Shown one piece after another: positions 49,370 through 61,110 of a stretch of 64,000 nucleotides of DNA. The stretch covers positions 4,960,001-5,024,000 of the forward strand of contig OY744465.1 of assembly GCA_963556145.1 (NCBI GenBank). The letters run 5' to 3'. How positions within the stretch are numbered: the stretch's first letter is position 1; every line of letters starts with the position of its first letter. The position numbers and the translations under genes were made by a program. The notes under the pieces are model-generated. The model searched no databases. It was not told the origin of the DNA and saw only the letters and a list, made by a program, of their open reading frames with translations. The stretch is from Hygrocybe punicea (lineage: Eukaryota; Basidiomycota; Agaricomycetes; Agaricales; Hygrophoraceae).

Positions 49370-51294
49370 ATAATAACAAACCTTGTGATGAATGGACTAA
49401 AAATGGACTAATAACGATGAACCCGACGATGCCGACGATGTCAGGTACAGCGGGTCAGGTCAGGTCAGGTCGGAAATTATGAATGAATAATGGAACAACG
49501 ATAAGGACAATGAAGTGAACTATAAAAGTCTAAGGGTTTATGAGGACGAGCATATGAAGGGATTAAAACGTGATTCTGACTATAAGGAAATGGGGACTAA
49601 GGATATCTCTCTTTGTACAGTCATCGGGGACCATTTTTATAGTACATGAGTGAGTAGTCTACTTTCGGACATGTCTATTTCAGCCGATAGAAACTACAAA
49701 GAGAAGTTGGAAAGGGGGTGAGAAGAGGGGGGTTGCGATGCAACAGAGACAGTAAAATGGAGGGGAAAACGAATATCCATGAAAAAGATCTGAAATGTCA
49801 TACATATCTCCAAAAAGATGACACGTATATAAGGCAAGTTCAAAGTCGGGAATCACGTCCAATGAGATCCATCTCCTATAATTGGAACTCCGGGGCTTAT
49901 GAGGATGCTGGATTTGGTTCGAAAGTGCCTATGACAAAGTGGCATACGTCAGGTCACATCAGGTCACATCACATCGGGTTATGTTGGGTTGGAATGGGTG
50001 TTGTTTGGAGGCATCGGGTTCATCTGGATTTGTGTTATATCGGCAATACAGACTCAGGGAAACGTTGAGTCTCTACACTGTCCAGCAGTCTAGATCATTA
50101 TGTACATTTACATCAATCAACGCACCCCACACACGATAAGCTCACCTGACTCGAACCACGGCTCTCCTTTGCTGCCCCACCACTTTCATCGTCTTCATCA
50201 CCCTCTGACTGCATTGCATCATTGCAGCATCAATGACTATTTGGCCTGGTGATGCTGCTGCTGCCCACTCCCTCAGTATCACTTTCAAGATCTTGATATT
50301 GCAGGGTTTGTGCATTCACTCAGTTTGAGGTGAGTCTCGTCTTCTTGGCTTTCTGTTTTGATTTGCTTTTCCCATAATCAGATTCATTGGCATCTGATAT
50401 CAGTACACGCTTCATCCACTTCTGTGGGATCATGTCATCATTGGAATCAATCACTTGAGAAGAAAGTCTTCGCTGGCAACATAAGTAAGTACAGATTTTC
50501 AACTAAACAGACGACATTTGACTTACTTTAGCCTTTGGAAGATCATTTTCATCCAAGTCCGATATCATATCTATATTTTTCTCTTGACTCCTGAACACTT
50601 GCTCGTCAGAAGGTGAATTCAGCCACATCATCTCACTCGCATCTTTCAAAGTCCCATCCTTGTGACACGCATCACCATCTGGGTTTTTGGGATCCTTAAT
50701 GTAAGTCTTCTGTTTGTTTGAGCTCAAGGACGCATCCAATGACATGTCCAATGTTTGTTTTTCAGATACTGTTGCGCTATCTAAGGAGAATGAAGTTAGA
50801 TTGCCGCAACAGGCTGCCAAGTGACCTTCTGCATGATGCGAGAATTGTGTTGACACTGTCATAGGATAGTCCTCCCCTTGCACTCCTTTGGAAGGGTGGG
50901 ATTGTCATGATCCTTCAATAATGAGTGTCGGGTCTGGCCTGTCATGTTTCCCTCGAGCCATGCCACGATGTGGAGAAAAGGAGTATGTGTATGTTTTATT
51001 TGGTTACAGATTATTTCAATTTGTTCAGTTGGTAATTTCATTGCAAATATGTTTCTTGCTGTTTGTACTATGTACTGTAATGAGCTGTAGAGTCATCTAC
51101 ACCTCGAACACACAGAAATATGGTAAAGAGACATATATAATGGGGTCAGGCCAGGCCACCCTGATCAACCTTGGCCCTTGGCCCCTAATGGGCTGGGCCA
51201 GGGCCACCAAAGATCAGGCCTGACCCTGGCCCATTAGGGGCTGGGCCAGGTCAACCCTCAGGCCAACCGGGCCAGGCCCAACCCCTGGACAGAG
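49370..51294. other. decayed repeat sequence
   Basis: GGTCA-type simple repeats lie at about 49440-49480 and 49945-50010. Weak minus-strand frames at 50320-50883 (Ser/Asp-rich, no motif) may be exon scraps. A GC-rich imperfect palindrome built from GGCCCATTAGGGGC lies at about 51165-51260. Confidence 0.4.
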
Positions 51295-52872
51295 TTTCCA
51301 GCCTTCTTGATACAATCCATGTCCTTCTGCACAAACTTGAGAATTCATTTGGTGATTCCAATTGGGATATTGCAAACATTCAAGAACTGGGTGATAGTCT
51401 CATTAGCAAGGCCTTCACTGGCCAGCTCATGGATGCACCTGAACCCATTCGCCCTGATGTTGTCAGTATACTGGGAAAAATTATCTCCATTGATGCCCCA
51501 AGCACTGGAATTAAGTGCAGTGAGCCAAGTGGGGATGGCTGGGAAGACATTGGGGATGTCATTGAAATCCATGCTGTCTGAGCTGGATGTGCAGCCCATC
51601 ACGTTGGGAGCAAGATGATTTTTTGGGTATGGCTGATGGAGGTGTGTACGAGGAATAGTGGTGCCTCAATCCACCATATGGAGGTGGCATCTGAATGATG
51701 ATTGGTTGAGCCGCACCGCTTGTAACAGCAACTTGAGCGGGTTTCACATTCACGTGCCGGTGAGAGGCAGCATCGCCAAGCTTCAACTGGACAGGTGGCA
51801 AGATGGTTGAATCATATGAACCATTGACTACAATGAGTCTTGTTAGGCAATAAATAAATGAGAGACCCATGAGAAGCATGCCCCAGAGACTTAGATCAGT
51901 TATTTATCAGGTGTAGTGATTGCCCTCTGAATATTTGACACAGGGTTTGCCATTGTGAACAGGACATTTGAGGTTCTCTGTAATCTCAGCAATGTAATCA
52001 GTGGATGTCTTCAGCCTTTTCTTCCCTGAATCCATGTCATTCCCACTCTCCTCATCTGTGTCTGCTCATTTCTTCCTCTTGGCTTTCACCTTGTCCAAGC
52101 ATGTAGTCAGTCCAATACATAGTATTATCAATTGAGAATATTACCTTGTCCTTCTTATCATCTCCCCATATCTTTCCACCCTTGCATTCTTTTTACCTTT
52201 AGCCTTAGTCATCTGATTTAACTCTGTCCATGTGGCATCGAATAACATAGCAAGGTGAGTTGCTTTGGTGAGTAGGAGAGGTCATGCCTTGGCAGTCCAA
52301 GTGCTGAACTTATAGGCCACCTCAAGTTTGGAATGCTGAATATCCATCACATCGGCAACCTTGCTACAAAACATACTCCAAGTGATACCGGATGAAAGTT
52401 TTTGTACATTGGATGCGGTCTTGATAGGGATATTGAATTCAAGGCAGAGAGCATCTGTAAATCAGCATAAGCATAGGAAATATGTGAATAAAAATCAGAA
52501 AACCTTTGGGTTTGGAATCAGAATCTGAGCTGAAGCCTTTGATGACCTCAAATTCTTCATGTGTTTTGCTTCTGTGGCCCCAGCTGGCCCAAGATGCTCC
52601 TTGACAAGGATGTTGACATTGTTGGTGTCTTGCTCATTGTTGGAGCCAGGAGGTGGATTGTATACCTCGTTGTGATCTAGCTCTTTGACATCCAGCTCTG
52701 AGTTGCCTAGTCCATTGTTGTTGCACACTTTGTAGGCTGGCGTTGGTTTGGGACATGTTTGAGGACAAGGGGGCATAGGGCTTTTGCCAGCCTCAACTGG
52801 CAGGTTCTTAGGGACAGGAGCTGCCTGGTGTGCTTTGGGACCTCTGCTTTGTTTTTGTCGAGCGTTCCCCAT
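51295..52872 (-). pseudogene. basidiomycete multi-copy protein with C-terminal SAM-like domain, decayed
   Basis: A possible start is MGNARQKQSRGPKAHQ at 52872. It is followed by a Pro-rich segment, a globular part (FNIPIKTASNVQKLSSGITW), a Lys-rich stretch, a Pro/Gln-rich stretch (IIIQMPPPYGGLRHH), and a C-terminal helical domain with FSQYTDNIRANGFRCIHELA and KFVQKDMDCIKKAG that resembles a sterile alpha motif. At least three in-frame TGA are seen (after WTAKA, AKRKK and GITK). The function of the family is unknown to me. Confidence 0.45.
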
Positions 52873-53643
52873 GCAAGTTGCGATGAAGGATGATCTTTGG
52901 CCATTTCCATGGTAACACATGATTTGATTTGACTCTCAAGGTACAAATATATTTATATAAGTACAGTGCATGTCTCATATATGAAGGATAGACCAGCCAT
53001 GCACAAACAAAACAGATAGATGTCGAGAAAAATGGCCAGAGGTAGATAGTGTAGTACAGAGGTTCCAAGCTGCCTGTAAAGCTGTACTGAGTGTAGTCAG
53101 CTTATGGCAATGCATGCACCTGGGGTAGACATACCATGAAAGGTTCCATATAGTCTCTGGACAACATCTCTCCACTAGGTAATGCAGATATGCTCACAGT
53201 GTCAGGGCAGCATTGGGTGACATCCAGGTTTTGCTATGGTGAAAAATCAAGTGATTCAGCACAAAAACTACATGGGCATCTGGGTTATTTCAGCCCAATT
53301 CCAGCTTGGTATCTCCCTGCGATGCACCAGAAATGTTCTCTGAGAGGGTGACAAGACCCAATTTTTGATCATGCCCATACTTGAGAAATGGGGCCCGAAA
53401 GTTGGATGTGCACCTGGAGAGGGATGAGGGGATGACAGAACAGAAAGAATTAGATGGAAATGTTGAGAATTGGATGAGAAACGGCTCACCAACATTTCAT
53501 GTGCCAGAGTGACAAAAGTCATGTGTTATGTGTGATGTGATAACCTTTCTGAAAACGGCAATAATATACATTAATATTAATACCCTTATTAATGGTTTAA
53601 GGCTTAAGGTCCCAAATCCACCATTAATAAGATCCAACACTGT
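52873..53643. other. no supported gene
   Basis: Short frames only. Confidence 0.4.
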
Positions 53644-54023
53644 CACAGGAGACAGATGAGGCTTTTTTGCCATCAAATAATATTGAGATATCCACTCAAA
53701 TATTAAAATTATTTTGTTGTTATCATAAGTCCACAAATGTTGTAAACAATAAGGTTATCTAAAAGTGGTATTCACACCGAACATAGTGCAGGCAGAATTT
53801 TAAACTATTTGGTCTCCAGATATTCAGGCATGTGGCTTTGTGCCTGAATATCTGGAGACCGAATAATCTAAAATTTTGCTGCACTATCTTTGGTGTGAAT
53901 ACTGCATTTGGATAACCTTACTTTTTACAACATTTTTGGACTTATGATAACAAGTTATTAACAACAAAAATAAATTCAATATTTGAGTGGATATCTCAAT
54001 ATTATTGATGACAAAAAATCCTG
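53644..54023. mobile_element. 380 bp foldback MITE, copy 2
   Basis: Ends and subterminal TATTGAGATATCCACTCAA are shared with 31741-31941. The centre is a second strong palindrome (arms with CTCCAGATATTCAGGCA and TGCCTGAATATCTGGAG around TGTGGCTTTG), so nearly the whole element can fold on itself. Confidence 0.8.
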
Positions 54024-54031
54024 TAACTTGG

Positions 54032-55588
54032 AATGCTCACGGCCATCAATTCCTGGTGAGACTACCATAATATTATTGGACAGGTTGATAGACAAAATCA
54101 TGATCATGATGTTCCCTCACCGGAGTCTGGACACCGACAAACCTGTCGATATGGAGATTGCGCTTGTGCTTGACAAAAGGCACCAGTCAAACGCGCAGCA
54201 GGAACCTTGAGGGGTGAGATTTTCGAAACTGGCACATTTAAATGCTGAAGATCGTTGACAAGGTATCTGTGGCGGCTTGATAATCATCAAAGTCTTGTTC
54301 CTCGTTTAGCCCCATGAGGCTGAGAGGTTCATAAGTCGAACATTGAGGACTTGCCCCTTCTCCTTCGACTTCCACAGTCGAATCTCGTTGCAATGGGGAA
54401 CTGCATGAGCAATAGGCAAATCTTCTTCTCTCTTCCAAACGGCAACTTATGCTCACTTACTGGTTCCTCAGCGGTGCCTGGGAACCTCCATACTCCCAAG
54501 CACTCAATGAATACGTGACAAAACATGACGAGCTAGTCCAACCAATGGCACAGGCACGGGCAGCCGAGAGACCTGTGCAGTCTGTACCGATTGTACAACC
54601 ACCTGCAGGTGAGGTTGAGTTCAAGTTGTTGGAAATTGTGAGCGCAGCCACCTGACAACTCCACGTCTGTCCAGCACCAGCTCAGGTTGTATACGAGGAA
54701 CCACTCCCCCCACCCCCGCCCCCGCCCCCGCCCCCGCCTCCGTCCTTGCCCATTGACAAGAAAGAGGAAATAGTTCCCATCACCACCGTTTTCAAACGGC
54801 GATCAACGGTCGCTGGTCCCCCAGCACAATCACGAAGCCGACCGACGCTGGGGCCGATGCCTTCCACTAGTGGGCCATCGCGAGGCCACTCAATGCCGAC
54901 GCCGACGACTCCCGTTAGCGGATCATCGAGCCAGATAGTGACAGCGCCGGCACCCTCTGCAAGCGGACCATCGCAAGTCAATACATGGCACACACCAGCA
55001 ACCTCGGAGAAGACAGCGACTCAGCTTTTGGCCCAACTCTACGATCTCAATGTACCAGACGCCGACATTGCCCTTTTCATCAAGACAATGAGGGGAAACG
55101 GTTCCAAAGAAGAGGAAGCTCTTTTATTGCAGAGGCTTTACACCCTGCAAGTGCCGAGTGCAATGATTGCACAATTGGTTGACGTGATGAGGCGGCCAAC
55201 TGCCAGTGTGGCGGTAGTACGCCCCGTCAACGTGGACGAGCTCCCTGAAGACGCTCCACCCATGTACGACTTCAAAGGGTCTTTGGGATAGGCCTAAGGC
55301 TCTCCACACTATGATACTTCTGCCTATCTTTGGGGGGCTCTTTTTTTTTTCCAAAAGGTTGTTTCGGGGCTTGCCAAATAATGTTAATGCGCCAAGGCAA
55401 TGGACATTTGTATCTCGATCGAGCTCGGTATCATATGTATGATTCCCACTTGTATTACATGTGGGCTCAATTGAGTCTACGGGTTATATTTGACCAACGT
55501 TCCAGCCTGGGTCTTGATCGGTAGATTGACTATGGATTGCCGCCCAGCTGTTCGTTCCTTGTATTTCCGAGTCAACATATAGGCTAAC
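54032..55588 (+). repeat. 1.5 kb dispersed duplication, copy B
   Basis: Partner of 12385-13910. It begins about 10 bp after the foldback MITE and ends about 115 bp before the start codon of the family X polymerase. Confidence 0.85.
54449..55291 (+). CDS. unknown two-exon protein, copy B
   Basis: Exons 54449-54608 and 54675-55291 (66 nt intron with the same donor CAG|GTGAGG, CTGAC branch and CCAG acceptor as copy A), about 258 aa. The Pro run is longer than in copy A, and the Ser/Pro linker has several substitutions. The two similar LLxQLY/LLLQRLY segments and the DELPEDAPPMYDF tail are conserved. The frame stays open in both copies despite scattered base changes. No known domain is recognised. 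It could be a duplicated host gene or cargo of an unrecognised element. Confidence 0.55.
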
Positions 55589-55702
55589 CTCGCCGAAGTT
55601 CATCCACATCATGTGACTTTGTGAAATCGACTTTTACTGCACTTCGAAAAACACTTATTGGAGACAAGTAAGGCGTGGCCAACGTCTGCCTTACTTCACA
55701 AC

Positions 55703-57548
55703 ATGCTTCCACTACACTTTTGGAGGAACTGCTGGGGTTGGCTACAAGCACCGGCTCTCCAGCGTTCGTATACTCGTGCCGCCTATGCCTCCACCTCGAG
55801 TTCAACGCGGCACAATGACGCAATCATCGAGCTTTTGAAGCAGCGTACGGTCACTCCCTGCCAATAGGTATACAGCCATTGTGTAAATCTTGATTCTTAA
55901 TTATTTTTTTTTGGTTTATGTAGACTTGCTGGAGGAAAACCAGAGCCCAACTCGGAATCTGTACAAGGTCCGCGCGTTCGCGTCTGCAATCAAGGCCATA
56001 GACCAGCTTGACCATCCTCTCCAATCTTCCGCAGAGGCCAAAGCTGTAAGCTTTGATTATTCTTTCCAGCATTGTTGGCATTTTTTGAACTACATATATA
56101 TATATATCTCTTCTAGCTGAAAGGAGTAGGGCCAGGAATCTTGAAACGAATAAAAGAGTTTTTGTCTGAACCAGAACATGTCCGTGTGTACCACCAACTT
56201 GCTATCCCGAAATCTGGGCATCAATCAGTTGTTACTCATGTGGCAAATTCATTTTGTAATACCATATAGGTACCACCAGACACGGTCCCCGAATCACCCC
56301 TCGACCCAATACGCAAGAAAGCGATATCTGAGTTGCAACTGGTTCAGGGCATTGGGTACGTTGCTTGCGAAGTCAACCCGGGTTTCTGCTTCGTTCCGAA
56401 TATCTTGCGTTGTGTTCAGACCGAAAAGGGCACTGGAGCTTGTCAACGCTGGTTGCATGTCCATCGCCGACCTTCATCAGTCTCCGTACATCGACAGACT
56501 GACGGCGACAACGCGTATCGGACTGCGATACTTCAAGCATCTCAATGAACCGGTCATGCGCGAACAGGCCGAGACGACACTCGTACGTCTTTGTCCTCCG
56601 TCATCCAACGAACATTGTCCTAACTTCACACCGTGCAGGACTTCATCCGTGCAAACATCTCCGCTAAATTCGATGTCCTCCTTGTAGGCTCCTAGTGGGT
56701 CACTTTCCCCCGCACACACACACACACTCGCGATTATGCTGAAATAAACTGGCTAGCCGCCGAGGGTTGCCCACTTCCTCAGATATGGATCTGGTTCTCT
56801 TTCACCCGTCATACGTGCACATCCCCACCCCTGACCATCCCGGTCCACCAATGGCTAGCTCCCGACGCGGGCGTCGCAGCGTTCCCTTACACAACAACAA
56901 CAACAACCACTCCAGCCTCGGTGCATGGACATCCTCGCTCCTCCCCCAGGACGTGGTACGGCCACTTGAGGAGCGCGGCCTGCTCGCTGCAACCTTCTCA
57001 TCCGGGCCGCGCAGGTGGCAGGGCATGGTCCGGTTACCGGAGAGGACGGAAGAGGAGGGTTCCTGGGAGGAGAGGAGCCGACGAATTCTGCAGATCAGCC
57101 GTACGGATGGTACGTATCGACGGATGGACATCAAGTAAGTCCCTGATTTTTTTTTTTAAGGCTGACGACTTACTATTTTCGATGTTCCTACAATTGCAGT
57201 CTTGTGCCTATGAAGTCGAAAGGAGCGGCGCTGCTTGCATTGACGGGTGATTTGGAGTTCACGAAACATGTGCGCAGCAGGGCCTTAGACCTCGGGATGC
57301 ACCTGAATGAGTTCGGGCTGTGGCGGTGGCAGGTGGAAGGGAATGTGCCTACACTTCCCGCCGATGGCCATGCTGTGCAGGAAGCTGGTGGGTTCTGGGA
57401 GCTTGTGAGGACGGAGAACGAGGAGGACATTTTGAATGAGCTTGGTATGGAGTATGTTGAGCCAGAGAAGAGGAATTTTGGGTTCGTGGTTGGCAGGGAT
57501 GCTCACGGCAGGCGCAGGGGTAGGAAAGTGAAGATAACAGAAAGTTGA
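55703..57548 (+). CDS. DNA polymerase X family (Pol beta-like)
   Basis: Gap-filling DNA repair polymerase. Eight exons: 55703-55844, 55924-56045, 56117-56179, 56270-56355, 56420-56582, 56639-56694, 56757-57134 and 57200-57548. They splice in phase to about 452 aa. The Arg-rich, acid-free N-terminus (MLPLHFWRNCWGWLQAPALQ) looks like a mitochondrial targeting sequence. The 8-kDa part holds NLYKVRAFASAIKAIDQL and LKGVGPGILKRIKEF (helix-hairpin-helix), and LVQGIGPKRAL is a second one. The catalytic site is GSYRRGLPTSSDMDLVLFHP, with the two metal-binding Asp in DMD and its Tyr codon split by intron 6. The third Asp is in YRRMDI at the end of exon 7. The dNTP-pocket region follows as GLWRWQ and ITES. 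A TAG that appears after LLVGS is at the exon 6 donor and is spliced away. The exon 1 donor (C|GTACGG) is the least certain border. Confidence 0.9.
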
Positions 57549-57678
57549 CGGGAAGGCTCATTTGCTTGTGCCGAGGTGGGCGAATCAAGTTTGTATCTTA
57601 TTTTGACGGGTAATAAAAGTAACTAGCACGAGCGCATAGTCCCCCACCCCCATCTGTGAAATCTCACACGACGGATAT

Positions 57679-58589
57679 CTATTGTTCAGGCATATCTTGG
57701 CGAGAGATCATCTCCTTGACATCGTCCAACCACCGGTTTAGTTCGCCACCCCACCCTCCGATCCGCCTCATTTTGCCCTTTCCTGAGGGGCACTCACCCG
57801 CCTCTGAATGCAAGCCCATTTCTCGCATGATAGCCCAGCCTCGTTTCCTGTTGTTCCAGTGCTGGCTGAGACACCACCACACGATACTATCACTGGAGAA
57901 AAACACGGAACGGATCGTCTCGAGGCAGCCCGGGCTACAGGGCGGGGACCGACCGAGGATGCGGAAAAACGTGCGGAGGCAGAGACGAGGAAAGTACAGC
58001 AGAAGCGGCGGGTCGAGCCCTTTTTTTACATTCCGCTCGATGCTCAGCGCTCAGAGCACCCGTGAAGTGAAATTCACATGGAGAGTAGGGAAGAAGAAAA
58101 AAAGAGTGGAACGTACATATCACATCAGTCGCTTCCTGTTGGACGGTATCGCCCAGCCTCCTGTTGTAGTCGCCGTCCACGACCCAGCCGGTGGGGACCT
58201 GGAGTGCCGTGGAGACCTTGTGCCGAAACTGGTCTGTGGGAGTTTCTTTCCAGCCAGGCTGCCAGAAAAGCTCATCCAGCGAGATGTAGGGGACGTCGAG
58301 GAGTGCAGCAAGGGCACGTCCGAGAGTGCTCTACCGTGTATCATTATTAATAAATAAATAATAAAAATAAATAAAAACTGGAGCACCTTGCCTGTACCTG
58401 GAGAGTATGTGTTGACGACTTGTGTACAGCGAGATCATGGGTGGAGGACATACCACTGTTCCCTACGATCATGACTCTGTACCTGCAGTGTGCGTCGCCG
58501 AGGAGAGGTGGTGCCAAGGGGCTGTCAGTGGAAAATTCCGTGACTTCCACCCCCAAGTGGTCCCACCTAGTAAAGTGTCCGGGGTCCAT
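57679..58589 (-). CDS. P-loop kinase-like protein (adenylate kinase/FlaR-type NTPase)
   Basis: Predicted small ATP-binding protein of the adenylate-kinase-like/topology-modulation group; substrate unknown. Exons 58454-58589, 58387-58397, 58117-58330 and 57679-58019 give 233 aa with consistent phases. The Walker A loop GNSGTGKS is assembled from three exons: exon 1 ends in GNS-G, an 11-nt micro-exon (58387-58397) gives T-G-K with borders, and exon 3 starts with STLGRALAALLDVPYISLDE. Further family motifs are LFWQPGWKETPTDQFRHKV, GWVVDGDYNRRLGD and WLDPPLLLYFPRLCLRTF. Introns are 56, 56 and 97 nt. Reading straight through any intron destroys the P-loop, which supports the splicing. The start ATG at 58589 is the first in frame, but an upstream exon cannot be excluded. 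Confidence 0.8.
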
Positions 58590-58832
58590 ATTTTAACTCA
58601 TAACACAATTTTTCCGAACTCGCTGTTCAGCACGTCCACAGCGCGCTTGAGCTGAAATAAAATTGATAGATATGTTTAGTTATGCCTTTAGTATATATAT
58701 CAGCTTTTGTATGGACGAAAAACGCGTGTTAAACGAATATTCGAATGCAAAACAGTAAAGATCTTAAACTCCGAGTCCCTTTTTGGACGGAGATCGCTTG
58801 ATCGATAATCTTGATGCCTGCAAGCGCTAACC

Positions 58833-59477
58833 ATGGCTTTTCAGCGACAAACTCTCTCTAAGTCAACACAATGTCTGGAGCTCACGAATTTCATGCTGCC
58901 TGACGGCACAACTGTCAACCTTCAGATTGTTCCCAATCCTGACACTGGCGGGAGCTTGGTCATTTGCGACCTCTGCAATACACTAATTCAGAGGACTGTG
59001 ACTGGTCATGCAACATAGAAATGGGAAGCCTTGTAAGAAGGCGGAAAAGAGAAAGCAAAATGAAGAAGTGCAACGGGAGACACAAGTGATTCGGGCAACG
59101 ATGGTGCGTCTACTGTGAGTTCACCTTGTACCAATGTACCAATTCACTGCCCTTTGTGTCCGCCATCTCCTTCTGGGCAGCCCATTACGATATGGAAGTA
59201 CAATACCATGTATCACATTGCTACAGAACATGCGGGGCTTTATAACCCTGGCTCTGAAAGTCGAATGACGCCACATATCCCCGGGGAATTTCTCGTTCAA
59301 TTTTTTATCTCGTCGCAGGAGGAAATACTAATGGGTGTAGACAGTGAGGACACAAAGGATTGGAGGGATAAATATGGAGTACCGGATAGAGCTGTGATGT
59401 ATCCAGACGCTGGCTTGAAGAGAGGTAGAGCAGAGTCTTCGGTATCTGCGGCGCCAAAGAAGTCTGCGAGGTGGTAA
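58833..59477 (+). pseudogene. zinc-finger-like basidiomycete ORF, frameshifted
   Basis: Pieces of one protein lie in different frames: MAFQRQTLSKSTQCLELTNF with CDLCNTLIQ (58833-59018), RNGKPCKKAEKRKQNEEVQR (about 59020-59100), and SSPCTNVPIHCPLCPP with YNTMYHIATEH (59115 onward), ending KKSARW at 59477. The CPLC and H..EH residues look zinc-binding. It resembles a multi-copy basidiomycete family of unknown function, and one short indel near 59012 appears to break it. Confidence 0.45.
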
Positions 59478-59754
59478 TCTCATATGATCGAAAATTCCTC
59501 ATTTAGGTGGTGGTGGCCTGTGAGGTTTCCGGGGTCCTGACAGCAAACTCGTGAGGGTCGACGTCAGAAATTCGCTGAGTTTAAAGTTTTCTTTATTGTA
59601 GTCTAATCATGCCCGACATTACGGTTCAAGACTCGCACGGACTGCACTCGCCTCCGCGATCGAGAGCCCTTGCGCCTCTCCTTTCCTCGAGTTTCACCCC
59701 GGGGTTTCCACCCCTTTTTCCCACGTTGTGGTTTCAGTTTCCCTTTCTTTATTT

Positions 59755-59806
59755 ACTTCGGAGGAGACGTTTACTGCTACCAGTCCTTTCGTCTCCTCCA
59801 AAGTAT
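59755..59806. repeat. inverted repeat upstream of DIRS gag
   Basis: TACTTCGGAGGAGACG and CGTCTCCTCCAAAGTA form a 15-16 bp stem around about 20 nt. It lies in the untranslated region before the DIRS ORFs. Confidence 0.55.
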
Positions 59807-59898
59807 GTTGTTCCTTATTTTTCTCTAGTTACTTCTGATCTCTCGTAGCCTTTAGTTTTTTGGTTTTCTCACAATCAAACTTCGTTACATCGTCACGA

Positions 59899-61110
59899 AT
59901 GCCTCATAATGAAAACACCAACGAAGCACAAAACCAAACCCAGGCGACATCGTTCGACCTGGAAACGACCTTTGAACCAACGGTTAGGGACATGTGTGTC
60001 AAGGTCACCGAGGATTACCGTGCAGGCAAAATTGACAAGCCCACGGCTATCCTGGAACTCACCGGCGCCATACCTTTCGGAGCCGTACACGAAGATGATA
60101 CCGTTAATCGCCAGGCTTTCGGAGCCTATTGTCGCATGCTCGACAGCTACGACAACGTACGAAAAGGTGGATCCGATCGTTCGAACACACTCAACTGACT
60201 TATCGACGCCGATTATGGTGAAAGGGACCCGGATGCCGCACTCAGGGAAACCCGCGACGAAGATGACCCTCTCATTACTCGACCGCCTAAACGTGGAGCC
60301 AGTAAATCCCTCGATGATACCGACGACCAACCTAATCCTGCGAAACAGCGCGTTAATATCGCCCTTTTCCCGTGGATCATCCAGGAATCTCTCCATCCAT
60401 CGGTCCTCCCTCCCTCCTTACACGAAACACGTTCCTTACTCGAAAACTTCTCACGAGACATCAAGTTTACCATCGCGTCCATACTCAACTCTGCTTCCTG
60501 CCCCCAGTTCCCTCATTCGGAATGGACCAGTCTCGTCTCCGGGCGTGCCGTCGACCTTGACCACGTCCTGTCTGGACTCTTCACCACTTCCACCACAAAC
60601 TCGCGCAAGGAACAAGTCGAGTCCTTTGAGATCTCACTTGGACCTTCTTCCCCCGCTAAGGCCATCACCTCACACGGCGAATGGATCACTGCATGGGAAC
60701 CTACCGTGGAAGCCACCGCATTCGTCTTCCCGCTACGGGAACACGAACTACGACGATTCGGATGTTACATTTCCGGACTATTCACGGCCCTACCAGCAGA
60801 ACAACACCAACGTGTCATCGCCCTTGACAAAGGCATCCGCGTCTGTGTCGCACAACAGCGCGATCTCCTCCTTACCGACGCCAGCGAGTTCGTGGACCTC
60901 CAGCTCCACTGGATCCACTCATGGGACAGGCAACTCGAACCACGGCGCACAACCGGTATCACCCCTCAGACTCGACGCTGAGATCCTTGCCGCCGTTGGA
61001 ACGACAATAAGTGCCCGAACTCCACGAACAAATGCAATTACGTCCACCATTGCTCCAAGTGTCACTCCACCTCGCACAGGGCTCCCGACTGCCCACCTAA
61101 GCAGCCCTGA
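59899..61110 (+). pseudogene. DIRS Gag with two in-frame TGA
   Basis: From ATG 59899 (MPHNENTNEAQNQTQ) one frame runs to TGA 61108-61110 with TGA codons also at 60196 and 60979. The body reads LFPWIIQESLHPSVLP, EWTSLVSGRAVDLDHVLSGL and WITAWEPTVEATAFVFPLRE. The end is a Cys-rich zinc region: CRRWNDNKCPNSTNKCNYVH followed by the CCHC knuckle CSKCHSTSHRAPDC. It resembles the Gag-like ORF of agaricomycete DIRS elements. Confidence 0.75.

Noticed and set aside
56694..56698. Premature TAG in the family X polymerase after LLVGS
   Set aside because: The TA is the end of exon 6 and GTGGGT is a donor. Splicing gives Tyr and the conserved GSYRRG motif.
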